23,344 nucleotides of DNA from an uncultured Blautia sp. (lineage in GTDB: Bacteria > Bacillota > Clostridia > Lachnospirales > Lachnospiraceae), in contig URVB01000055.1 in NCBI GenBank assembly GCA_900551075.1, positions 1-23,344 on the forward strand, given 5' to 3'. The notes beneath the pieces are model-generated. The model had not been told where the DNA came from. It ran no database searches and worked only from the letters and a program-made list of their open reading frames with translations. Shown piece by piece: positions 14,576-21,726 of this stretch. The position numbers and the translations under genes were made by a program. Each line of letters begins with the position of its first letter. Positions within the stretch are counted from its first letter, which is position 1.

Positions 14576-15622
14576 ATGAAAAAGATTAAATCCAAGGATA
14601 TTGCAAAAGCCCTGCAGCTTTCTGCTGCTACAGTCTCTCTTGCGTTGAATCATAAACCCGGCGTCAATGAAGAAACCCGGCGCCGGGTGGAAGAGTATCT
14701 GGCTAAGGAAGAGACCCGGCTTTACGGAGCAAAGAGCGCAGAGCAGCAGGAGGATAAGGGGCTTCTGATTTCTCTTCAATATATCAAGAGCGGTATTGTT
14801 ATGAACCGGGCAATGGGAAAAGTGCCGACAGGACCGGATATCTTTTTCGAGCAGGCCAGGAGATACGGATATCATTTGGAAACCCGTATTTATTACGAGG
14901 GAAATGAAAATCTGGGAAATCTGCTGGAAGAATTTCAGGTTCGCAACGTAAAAGGTATTTATATTATTGCGGCTGAAATGAATCAGGATGATATTTATCC
15001 CTTCCTAAACCTGGGAATTCCCGTTGTGGTTGGAGATAACAGCTTTTATGAGTTTGGAATAGACAGTTATCTGCTGGATAACCGGGAGGGAATCCGAAGC
15101 GGCATCAAATATCTTATGGACCGGGGACACAGCCATATTGTGTACCTGGCAGAAAATATCGATATTTACAATTTCATAGAACGAAGGGAAGCCTTTGTAC
15201 TGGAAATGGCAAGACGGGAATGCGGAGATGTGCGGAATCGGATTGTCCATATGGGAAATACGGAAGAAGAGGTTTATCAGAGTACCCTGGAATATCTGGA
15301 CAGCGGGAGACGGATGCCGACAGCGTTTCTTCTGGAAAGCTCCGTGGTGTCTGTAGGAGTGATTAAAGCGCTTCTGGAACGGAAGGTACGGATTCCGAAG
15401 GATATTTCTCTGGTAGGCTTTGATGCGCTGCCTCCGGTGGGCTTGAAGAGCTTTTCTCTGACACAGATTAAAGGGATTCATACCAAGCGGCATATGGCGG
15501 CAATTCGTCATCTGGTCGCGCATATTGAAGAGGAGGATGTAGAAATTATCCGGGTTTATTACAAAACAAGGATGATCGACGGAAATAGTGTGTTTGACAA
15601 AACACAGTATATTTACAGATAG
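14576..15622 (+). CDS. LacI-family transcriptional regulator
   Basis: This regulator of ~348 residues has an N-terminal helix-turn-helix (IKSKDIAKALQLSAATVSLA then LNHKPG) and a periplasmic-binding-protein-like effector domain (from about 60). The latter includes VKGIYIIAAEMNQDDIYPFL, YLMDRGHSHIVYLAENID and ISLVGFDALPPVGLKSFSL. It probably binds a sugar or sugar phosphate and controls the neighbouring alpha-galactosidase/PTS genes; a LacI-type palindrome lies between them at 18010-18019. The gene starts 5 bp after the proS stop with no clear ribosome site or separate promoter, so it may be read from the T-box-controlled transcript. An in-frame upstream ATG at 14519 lies within proS and is unlikely. 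Confidence 0.9.
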   Translation: MKKIKSKDIAKALQLSAATVSLALNHKPGVNEETRRRVEEYLAKEETRLYGAKSAEQQEDKGLLISLQYIKSGIVMNRAMGKVPTGPDIFFEQARRYGYHLETRIYYEGNENLGNLLEEFQVRNVKGIYIIAAEMNQDDIYPFLNLGIPVVVGDNSFYEFGIDSYLLDNREGIRSGIKYLMDRGHSHIVYLAENIDIYNFIERREAFVLEMARRECGDVRNRIVHMGNTEEEVYQSTLEYLDSGRRMPTAFLLESSVVSVGVIKALLERKVRIPKDISLVGFDALPPVGLKSFSLTQIKGIHTKRHMAAIRHLVAHIEEEDVEIIRVYYKTRMIDGNSVFDKTQYIYR

Positions 15623-15627
15623 AAAAT

Positions 15628-15660
15628 GGGTGGAATTTTTACGTTCCACCCGCTTTTTTT
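15628..15660 (+). terminator. Terminator between regulator and alpha-galactosidase genes
   Basis: GGGTGGAA (15628-15635) and TTCCACCC (15644-15651) form an 8-bp stem followed by GC and seven T. It terminates the proS-regulator transcript. On the opposite strand the same stem is followed by ATTTTCT, so it may weakly act for the convergent alpha-galactosidase gene. Confidence 0.85.
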
Positions 15661-15663
15661 GTG

Positions 15664-15681
15664 GTGCGCCTTGCGGCGCAC
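15664..15681. other. GC-rich hairpin at the 3' end of the alpha-galactosidase gene
   Basis: GTGCGCC, TTGC, GGCGCAC is a perfect 7-bp stem just downstream of the minus-strand gene's stop codon. On the minus strand it is not followed by a T-run, so it may act as a 3' stabilising structure or as part of a composite terminator with the stem at 15628-15651. Confidence 0.5.
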
Positions 15682-15690
15682 GTTCTGGTT

Positions 15691-17880
15691 TTATGACTGC
15701 TTCTGCAAATGGAACTGGAAGGCCGTGTATTCCGGAATTTCCCTGTTGACCGGAAGTCCTGCGTTCATCAATGCGGAACCGGAGTAAAGCTCTTTGCCGC
15801 CGTTAATGGTATACATTGCATTAGGCTCCAGGCCCCTGGCACGGATGTATTCCTGCGGGCCATTGCAGGTCAGGTTGGTGACAACGACGCTTAAAAGAGA
15901 TTCGCGTTTATCTTTGGTCACATGCTGCCATGCAGTCATATTTCCCATCTTAAATGGGTCAGTCAGGCGATAGTAATCGCCTTTAAAGATAATGTGGTAG
16001 TATTTACGGAACAGATCGCTCTGTTCTTTGCAGAGCTGTTGTTCTTCCTCAGACAGATGTGTGGCATCCAGTTCATATCCGAAGGTTCCGCACATGGCAA
16101 CCACAGCTTTTGTGCGGAGGGGAACCAGTCTGCCGCTGTCAGAAATATGTGCGCCCATAGAGGATACCGGATATACGAAAGAGGTTCCGTAGTGTAGCTT
16201 CAGGCGGTCAATCGGATGATTGTTGTCACTTACCCAGTACTGCGGGTAATAGTGCAGCATAGCGGCATCATAACGGCCGCCGCCCCCGCTGCAGCCCTCA
16301 AACAGAATATCAGGATGTGTTTTGATGATTGCATCCATGACACGGTACAGGCCGAGAATGTAGCGGTGATACACTTCTCCCTGTTTTTCGGCGGGAAGCT
16401 GATTGGACCAGATATCTGCAAGAGAACGGTTGATATCCCATTTCATATAGAAGATATTGGCATCGTCCAAGATAGCGTTTACTTTTTCAATGATATAATC
16501 CTGTACGTCTTTGCGGCTCACATCCAATGCCATCTGATTCCGGCTGCGCACAGCGTGGCGGCCTGGAATCTGCATTGCCCAATCCGGATGTGCACGGTAA
16601 AGATCACTGTCTTCGGAAACCATTTCCGGTTCGAACCAGATACCGAACTTCATTCCCAGATCATTGATCTGTTCTACTAATTTATGCAGACCGCATTTAA
16701 TTTTATTTTCATTGACATACCAGTCTCCGAGACCGCTGTTGTCATCGTCTCGTTTTCCGAACCAGCCATCGTCCATAACAAGCAGACCCACACCCATGTT
16801 TTTGGCTGCCCTGGCAATTTTCACCAGTTTGACATCATCAAAATCCATAAAAGCGGCTTCCCAACTGTTGATCAGAACCGGACGCTGTACCTCTGTGACA
16901 AATTTGCTTCTGCATAAATTGGTACGGTAGAAATCATGATACAGATGAGAAAGACCGGTAAAGCCATGTTCAGAGAAAGCCATGACCACTTCCGGACCTT
17001 CGAATACCTCCCGGGGTTTGATTTCGTAGACAAACTGCTTGGGGTTGATACCCATAACAAGGCGGAGCTGGTCATACTGGTCAAGCTCTGCTTCAGCCAG
17101 AAAGTTGCCGCTGTACATCAGGGAGAAGCCATAGCATTTGCCGTAATCTTCGGTGGCTTCTCTGTCGCACAGAATCACAAACGGGTTCTGCTGATGACTG
17201 GAGGAACCGCGTACGCTGCCGATGGTGTGAATGTGGTGGGTCATAGGCTGACGTTCCACCTGCCGTTCCTGTCCGTAGCGTCCCGGAAGACTCACAAGAT
17301 CAAAATTCAGGCCATTCAGGAAATCCAGGCAGACAGACATGAGCTTTTTCAGATGGATGGAAGAATCCCCTGCATTTACGACTTTTACTGCACGGGTGAT
17401 GATGTCTGCTTCCTCAAATACACTGTAAAGAAGGATGACCTGTACATGGCTTACTGCATCGGACAGAGTGACTTCCAGTGTATCTATGGTATCATTTTCA
17501 TTTGCAAATACACAGGGAAGCGTATCTAATTGGTATTTTCCGCCGGAAATATTAAAATCAACGGCCTTTCCGTGAAAGGAATAGCTTCCGTCGCTGTTTA
17601 CAACCTCAATACTGGCAGTACGGAAATCTCCCTGCTGCTGTGTGCTGAATTCCTGGGGCTGTGCATCCAGGGAAAAGGTTCTGGCATTTCTGGATTCATA
17701 AGGATTTCCGGAGAATCCCCGGTCATACTGCATAATTTGGTAGCTCATGTCTGCATCGCAGATGCTTGGACCATAATAAAGATGAAAGAGATAATCCAGA
17801 TTTCCGATTTTCATCTGGTAGGAGGTGTTTTTGGTATGCAAAGTAATGGTTTTGCTTTGTTCATTAAAAATAATTCCCAT
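15691..17880 (-). CDS. Alpha-galactosidase, GH36
   Basis: This 729-residue cytoplasmic enzyme, with no signal peptide, releases terminal alpha-galactose from melibiose, raffinose-family sugars or related glycosides. An N-terminal beta-sandwich (about 1-330) precedes the TIM barrel, with GLLVMDDGWFGKRDDDNSGL, the nucleophile Asp482 (YMKWDINR), LFEGCSGGGGRYDAAMLHYY, and acid/base Asp552 (WVSDNN). The 70-residue spacing between the two Asp equals that of characterised bacterial GH36 enzymes. A C-terminal beta domain ends the protein. The start follows AGAGGGA on the minus strand. It is transcribed away from the PTS gene and converges with the regulator gene. Confidence 0.95.
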   Translation of the reverse strand: MGIIFNEQSKTITLHTKNTSYQMKIGNLDYLFHLYYGPSICDADMSYQIMQYDRGFSGNPYESRNARTFSLDAQPQEFSTQQQGDFRTASIEVVNSDGSYSFHGKAVDFNISGGKYQLDTLPCVFANENDTIDTLEVTLSDAVSHVQVILLYSVFEEADIITRAVKVVNAGDSSIHLKKLMSVCLDFLNGLNFDLVSLPGRYGQERQVERQPMTHHIHTIGSVRGSSSHQQNPFVILCDREATEDYGKCYGFSLMYSGNFLAEAELDQYDQLRLVMGINPKQFVYEIKPREVFEGPEVVMAFSEHGFTGLSHLYHDFYRTNLCRSKFVTEVQRPVLINSWEAAFMDFDDVKLVKIARAAKNMGVGLLVMDDGWFGKRDDDNSGLGDWYVNENKIKCGLHKLVEQINDLGMKFGIWFEPEMVSEDSDLYRAHPDWAMQIPGRHAVRSRNQMALDVSRKDVQDYIIEKVNAILDDANIFYMKWDINRSLADIWSNQLPAEKQGEVYHRYILGLYRVMDAIIKTHPDILFEGCSGGGGRYDAAMLHYYPQYWVSDNNHPIDRLKLHYGTSFVYPVSSMGAHISDSGRLVPLRTKAVVAMCGTFGYELDATHLSEEEQQLCKEQSDLFRKYYHIIFKGDYYRLTDPFKMGNMTAWQHVTKDKRESLLSVVVTNLTCNGPQEYIRARGLEPNAMYTINGGKELYSGSALMNAGLPVNREIPEYTAFQFHLQKQS

Positions 17881-17919
17881 AATTGTCCCTCTGCTGTTTA
17901 TTTTTTGTTTTGCTTTCCT

Positions 17920-17928
17920 ATTATACCA
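17920..17928 (-). promoter_or_regulatory. Extended -10 promoter of the alpha-galactosidase gene
   Basis: On the minus strand this reads TGGTATAAT, a perfect -10 with the TG extension, about 40 bp before the start codon. The -35 at 17-bp spacing (AGTGAG) is poor, consistent with an extended -10 promoter. Confidence 0.65.
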
Positions 17929-18009
17929 TAAATTCTCAAAATCTCACTGAACAGATTGTGGGAAAAAAAGGAAAATCTTTGTACCATTTTACGAAGAGAC
18001 TCTATGTAC

Positions 18010-18019
18010 TAAACGTTTA
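18010..18019. promoter_or_regulatory. LacI-type operator or cre-like palindrome
   Basis: TAAACGTTTA is a perfect palindrome with a central CG, the hallmark of LacI-family operators. In its minus-strand context (TGTAAACGTTTAGT) it also fits the CcpA cre pattern except at the last two bases. It lies between the divergent genes. Either the LacI-family regulator at 14576-15622 or CcpA could bind it. Confidence 0.6.
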
Positions 18020-18151
18020 CAGGCGGCATTTAAATTTTATTTAAAGGGACGTTATTTTTTGACAAAAGAATGGTTTGGTATTTCGAAAAATAAAAATAAT
18101 TTTGTGAGAATTATAGAAAAGTGAAAGGGGGATTGTAGGAGGAGTGACGGC

Positions 18152-18241
18152 ATGTTAAAGTGCAACTATCAACAGGCGCCTGATAAAAAAACAGCCTCTG
18201 GAGGAGGTCAGCAAACTTATTATAGGAGAAAAGGAATATGA
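18152..18241 (+). CDS. Small upstream ORF (29 residues) overlapping the PTS start
   Basis: ATG 18152 is preceded by a perfect AGGAGG (18137-18142) at 9-bp spacing, one of the best ribosome sites in the window. The frame encodes MLKCNYQQAPDKKTASGGGQ followed by QTYYRRKGI and ends in TGA at 18239-18241, overlapping the PTS ATG (18238) by 4 bp (ATGA). The product is polar and basic at the end, has one Cys and no membrane segment, and I recognise no family. The overlap suggests a leader ORF that couples ribosomes into the PTS gene, although the PTS gene also has its own AGGAGAAAAGGA site inside this ORF. It could be fortuitous; coding is unproven. Confidence 0.45.
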   Translation: MLKCNYQQAPDKKTASGGGQQTYYRRKGI

Positions 18242-20142
18242 AAGATTATACCGCGTTAGCAAAAAACATCGAAAAACACATCGGTGGAGCAGGCAATGTA
18301 GAGTCTTTGGTTCACTGTGCTACCAGACTTCGTTTTGCAGTTAGGGATAAGAGCAGGGTAAACAAAACTGCGCTGTCCCGTACAGAGGGTGTGATTACCG
18401 TTATGGAGGGCGCAGGACAGATTCAGGTTGTCATCGGAAATCATGTCAGTGATGTTTATGAAGCCATTGGAAAAGTAACCGATATTAAAATTGGCGGAGC
18501 TGCGGCTGCTGAAACGGCAGCAACAAAGAAAAAAATATATGAGAGCTTTATTGATACCGTTGCAGGTGTGTTTACGCCGCTTCTGGGAGCGATGTGCGGA
18601 GCCGGTCTTTTGAAAGGCCTTTTAATCCTCTGCACGACTATGGGATGGATGACTGCAGAAATGGGCGCGTACCGTATTTTATATGCAGCGGCAGATGGGC
18701 TTTTTACATTCATGCCGGTTTTCCTGGCATTTACCGCGGCAGCAAAATTTAACTGTGACAAATTTGTGGCGGCAGCCATTGCAGCAGCTCTGGTATATCC
18801 GGATTTGACAACTGTTTTTTCCAATGGTGAGAGCATTACCTTCTTCGGAATCCCGGTAATCATGATCAATTATCTGAATTCGGTAATTCCGATTATTATT
18901 GCAATTTATGTAATGTCCAAACTGGAGAAATTCTTAAAGAAAACTTTGCCGGATATGATCAAACGTTTTATGACCCCATTGCTCTGTCTGATTATCATGG
19001 TTCCTGCAACTTATCTTGCGATCGGACCGATTGCAGATAAGCTGGGAAGCGGTCTGGCAGCAGGCTATACGGCACTGGTAGGGTTTAACCCGATTATTGC
19101 AGGCTTCCTGTTAGGTCTTCTGTGGCCGTTGATCGTTATGTTCGGCCTGCATTACGGCTTTATTCCGATCGTATTTAACAATATTGCACAGTTTGGCAAG
19201 GATACCCTGTTTGTTATTACCGGTCCGAACAATTTTGCACAGGCAGGTGCAACTCTGGGTGTATTTTTAAAGACAAAAGATAAAAATGTAAAAGCAACCG
19301 CCGGAAGCTCCGCACTTTCTGCAGTACTTGCAGGTATTACGGAACCGGCAATTTACGGTGTTACCCTGAAATATAAGAAGCCGTTCTTTATTGGTGCATT
19401 CTTTTCAGGTATTGCAGGTGCGATTGTTGCCTGGGCAGGAACCGGAGTTCCGACGCTGATCGGTACCAGCCTTTTGAGTCTGCCTGCTTATATGGGAGAA
19501 GGATTTATAGGATTCTGTATGGCATCTGCCATTGCATATTTTGGTTCAGCAGTTGTTACATATCTCTTTGGATACAGCGATGATATGTTGCCGGAGGATA
19601 TAGAGGCACCGGCAGAAGAAACAGTTCCCACAGAGGAAACAGTTCCCACAGAAGAAGCAGTTCCGGCAGAAGAAAATAAACCGGCAGCAGAGGTTGTGCT
19701 GGGCGCTCCTGTAAATGGCACCTGCGTAGAGCTGCACACAATCAGGGATGAAGTATTTGCAGGCGGTGCACTCGGTCAGGGTGCGGCATTTATTCCGGCA
19801 GATGGAAATTTCAAGAGCCCGGCAGACGGAACGATTACCATGGTTGCGGATACCGGACATGCGGTCGGACTGACAACAAATGGCGGAGCAGAGGTCCTCA
19901 TTCATATTGGTATGGATACGGTAAGTCTGAACGGAAAGGGTTTTGCAGTACAGGTAAGTTCCGGACAGACAGTGAAAAAGGGTGATATATTGGTAAAAGT
20001 GGATTTAAATACTGTAAAAGCGGCAGGACTGGAAACCGTAACGCCGATGGTGGTAACAAACGCTGACGATTATGCCAACATGGTTCTGGCAGATAAAAAA
20101 TCTGTGAAGGCCGGAGAGGATATCCTGACTTACCTGAAATAA
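18238..20142 (+). CDS. PTS EIIBCA transporter, beta-glucoside/sucrose family
   Basis: This 634-residue membrane protein imports and phosphorylates a sugar at the expense of PEP. The order is EIIB (1-85, phosphocysteine Cys27 in SLVHCATRLRF), EIIC (about 105-450, several membrane segments, signature GITEPAIYG at 366-374), a Pro/Glu linker, and EIIA (about 490-634; His541 in GHAVGL and phospho-His556 in EVLIHIGMDTVSLNG). The subfamily usually carries beta-glucosides, sucrose or trehalose; the substrate here is open. It depends on HPr and Enzyme I, but the copies at the end of this operon are broken, so intact ones must exist elsewhere if it works. The start overlaps a 29-codon ORF. Confidence 0.93.
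   Translation: MKDYTALAKNIEKHIGGAGNVESLVHCATRLRFAVRDKSRVNKTALSRTEGVITVMEGAGQIQVVIGNHVSDVYEAIGKVTDIKIGGAAAAETAATKKKIYESFIDTVAGVFTPLLGAMCGAGLLKGLLILCTTMGWMTAEMGAYRILYAAADGLFTFMPVFLAFTAAAKFNCDKFVAAAIAAALVYPDLTTVFSNGESITFFGIPVIMINYLNSVIPIIIAIYVMSKLEKFLKKTLPDMIKRFMTPLLCLIIMVPATYLAIGPIADKLGSGLAAGYTALVGFNPIIAGFLLGLLWPLIVMFGLHYGFIPIVFNNIAQFGKDTLFVITGPNNFAQAGATLGVFLKTKDKNVKATAGSSALSAVLAGITEPAIYGVTLKYKKPFFIGAFFSGIAGAIVAWAGTGVPTLIGTSLLSLPAYMGEGFIGFCMASAIAYFGSAVVTYLFGYSDDMLPEDIEAPAEETVPTEETVPTEEAVPAEENKPAAEVVLGAPVNGTCVELHTIRDEVFAGGALGQGAAFIPADGNFKSPADGTITMVADTGHAVGLTTNGGAEVLIHIGMDTVSLNGKGFAVQVSSGQTVKKGDILVKVDLNTVKAAGLETVTPMVVTNADDYANMVLADKKSVKAGEDILTYLK
19612..19683 (+). repeat. In-frame 18-bp tandem repeat coding the EIIC-EIIA linker
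   Basis: Four 18-bp units (from 19612, 19630, 19648 and 19666) encode AEETVP, TEETVP, TEEAVP and AEENKP, residues 459-482 of the PTS protein. This is an acidic, proline-rich flexible linker tethering EIIA to the membrane domain. Such in-frame units can vary in number between strains. Confidence 0.85.
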
Positions 20143-20163
20143 GAGAGAGGGAGCCGATGTAAT

Positions 20164-21438
20164 ATGGGAAGACTTACAATTAGCAAAAACAACAGGACGT
20201 TTGAAAAGGATGGAAGGCCGTTCTTTTATCTGGCAGATACCGTATGGAGCGCCTTTACGAATATTGAAGATAAAGAATGGGAATACTATCTCGATTACAG
20301 AAAAGAACAGGGGTTTACTGTTTTGCAGATCAATGTTCTTCCCCAGTGGGATCGCTGCATGGTGGATGTGGGCGGTTATCCATTTGCAGCGGAAGACGGG
20401 ACTGTTTTGGATTTCTGGAATCTGCAGGATCCGTATTTTGACCATGCGGCACAGATGTGCCGCGTGGCTGTGGAAAAGGGATTTCAGCTTGCGCTGGTGG
20501 TGCTATGGGTCAACTATGTGCCGGATACCTGGGGGAGCAGTATTTCTGATGTCAATATCATGCCGAAGGAAGTGGCAGCAGATTATACCAGAAAGGTATA
20601 TGAAGTTTTTGAGGAATTTGAACCGATTTATGTAGTGAGCGGGGATACGGATTTTAGCTCGGAAGAAACAATTGCCTATTACAAAATAGCTTTGGATGCG
20701 CTCTGCGACTGGAGCCCGGATAGTTTGAAGGCATGTCACATTAAACGGGGTTATGATGTTATTCCAAAGGAGTTTGAGGAGAAGCTGGATTTCTATATGT
20801 ACCAGTCCGGACATAACAGTATGGGGCAGGATATGGCATATAAACTGGCAGAGAGTTTTTGCCGGAGAAAGCCTGAGAAGCCCGTGGTCAACAGTGAACC
20901 CTGTTATGAGCAGATGGGCTATAGCCGTAATCTGTACGGACGCTTTGGCAGGGAGGAAGTCCGCCGTGCAGCATGGCAGAGTATTTTGGCCGGTGCCTGC
21001 GCAGGCATTACCTATGGAGCTCACGGTATCTGGAACTGGTATACCAAAGGCATGAAGAAAAACAGGATACTGGGAGAAGGCTTTGATACAGCGAGGGTAT
21101 GGCAGGATGCCCTGATGTTTCCGGGAGCATGGGAATATGGATTTATCCGGGAATTCTGGGAGGAAAAGAAGCTGGGAAGACTGGATGCAGCCCAGGAGCT
21201 TTTGGGAAATGATACCCGGGAGATACGGGTTGCGAGAGCAGAAAATAATGTGTATCTGATTTATCTTCCGGTGAATACAAAGGTGGTTTTGAATCAGGAG
21301 CTGGAGGGCTACCGGTTCCGTGTCCTGGATTTGGAAGAAAAACGTGTGGGTCATCCAAACGTAAAGGTGCAGGATGGAAAGACGGTCATTGATATGCATA
21401 GATTCGAAAAAGATGCCGTGATATGGGCATGGAAATGA
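20164..21438 (+). CDS. DUF4038 glycoside hydrolase (apiosidase-like, GH140-related)
   Basis: This 424-residue protein has no signal peptide, so it acts in the cytoplasm. The N-terminus (RTFEKDGRPFFYLADTVWSA and YRKEQGFTVLQINVLPQW) is the DUF4038 signature. It has a TIM barrel with candidate catalytic acid Asp161 (VSGDTDFS) and nucleophile Glu245 (VVNSEPCYE), followed by a small C-terminal beta domain ending in VIWAWK. Relatives include apiosidases and other plant-glycan enzymes; the actual bond cleaved is unknown. The start follows GAGGGAG about 21 bp after the PTS stop, so both are in one operon. The cytoplasmic location suggests it acts on a sugar brought in by the PTS or another importer. 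Confidence 0.85.
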   Translation: MGRLTISKNNRTFEKDGRPFFYLADTVWSAFTNIEDKEWEYYLDYRKEQGFTVLQINVLPQWDRCMVDVGGYPFAAEDGTVLDFWNLQDPYFDHAAQMCRVAVEKGFQLALVVLWVNYVPDTWGSSISDVNIMPKEVAADYTRKVYEVFEEFEPIYVVSGDTDFSSEETIAYYKIALDALCDWSPDSLKACHIKRGYDVIPKEFEEKLDFYMYQSGHNSMGQDMAYKLAESFCRRKPEKPVVNSEPCYEQMGYSRNLYGRFGREEVRRAAWQSILAGACAGITYGAHGIWNWYTKGMKKNRILGEGFDTARVWQDALMFPGAWEYGFIREFWEEKKLGRLDAAQELLGNDTREIRVARAENNVYLIYLPVNTKVVLNQELEGYRFRVLDLEEKRVGHPNVKVQDGKTVIDMHRFEKDAVIWAWK

Positions 21439-21543
21439 GGTGGCAGACTGACAATGGAGCCGGATTTTTCCAGGAAGGATTCCCTCTATTGGCATAAAGA
21501 TGTGATTGCCACCAATGGTACGAAATTAATGGAAGAAGAATAA
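21439..21543 (+). pseudogene. C-terminal remnant of a GH1 6-phospho-beta-glucosidase
   Basis: After the DUF4038 stop, an open stretch in the same frame reads GGRLTMEPDF, then SRKDSLYWHKDVIATNGTKL, then MEEE and TAA at 21541-21543. SRKDSLYWHKDVIATNG closely resembles the extreme C-terminus of family GH1 6-phospho-beta-glucosidases (pattern KKSFxWYKxVIxTNG), the usual partners of this PTS family. All upstream GH1 sequence is absent. The reading is a deletion that removed the gene but left its last ~25-30 codons. The match rests on remembered family sequence. Confidence 0.55.
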
Positions 21544-21567
21544 ACCGGAAAAAGGAGGAAGAAGACG

Positions 21568-21726
21568 ATGAAACAGTTTATTTATACAATTACAGATGAG
21601 CTTGGGCTCCATGCACGTCCGGCGGGCCTGCTTGTAAAGGAAGCAAAGAAATATGAAAGCAGAATTACAATTGCAAAGGACGGAAAAAGTGCAGAAGGAG
21701 CTGGAGGACGCACAGATTCCTTATAA
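21568..21726 (+). pseudogene. ptsH: Truncated HPr (ptsH 5' fragment)
   Basis: HPr carries phosphate from Enzyme I to PTS EIIA proteins. A strong AAGGAGG site precedes ATG 21568, and the first ~43 residues are normal HPr (MKQFIYTITDELGLHARPAG, then LLVKEAKKY and IAKDGKSAE), including active-site His15. The frame then runs out of HPr sequence at about base 21697 and ends nine residues later at TAA 21724-21726, giving a 52-residue product against the usual ~85-88. The regulatory Ser46 region and the C-terminal half are lost. It is joined directly to the 3' end of ptsI. Confidence 0.88.

Larger units (their letters stand above)
17881..18151. other. Divergent regulatory region between alpha-galactosidase and PTS genes
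   Basis: This stretch is A/T-rich and noncoding as far as I can see. It contains the extended -10 of the alpha-galactosidase gene, a LacI-type palindrome at 18010-18019, and a TTGACA at 18059-18064. No convincing -10 lies 16-18 bp from that TTGACA, so the PTS promoter is not placed. TTGTAC (17979-17984) with TATGTA (18003-18008) is a weak alternative whose start would fall on the palindrome. Confidence 0.6.

Noticed and set aside
16936..17529. Plus-strand frame (197 codons) inside the alpha-galactosidase gene
   Set aside because: It is antisense to a GH36 gene with intact catalytic residues along its length, and its translation is low in recognisable motifs.
18059..18064. TTGACA as the -35 of the PTS promoter
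   Set aside because: No acceptable -10 occurs 16-18 bp downstream (the position reads TTCGAA), so I did not annotate it as a promoter.
18173..18182. CAGGCGCCTG palindrome as a terminator or operator in the small ORF
   Set aside because: It has no loop for an RNA hairpin, no T-run, and no match to a known operator style. Ten-base palindromes of this kind arise by chance.
20503..21495. Long minus-strand frame (330 codons) opposite the DUF4038 gene
   Set aside because: It lies entirely over a clear DUF4038 coding region, its translation is rich in Cys/His/Ile with no recognisable domain, and no ribosome site was noted. It is a shadow frame.
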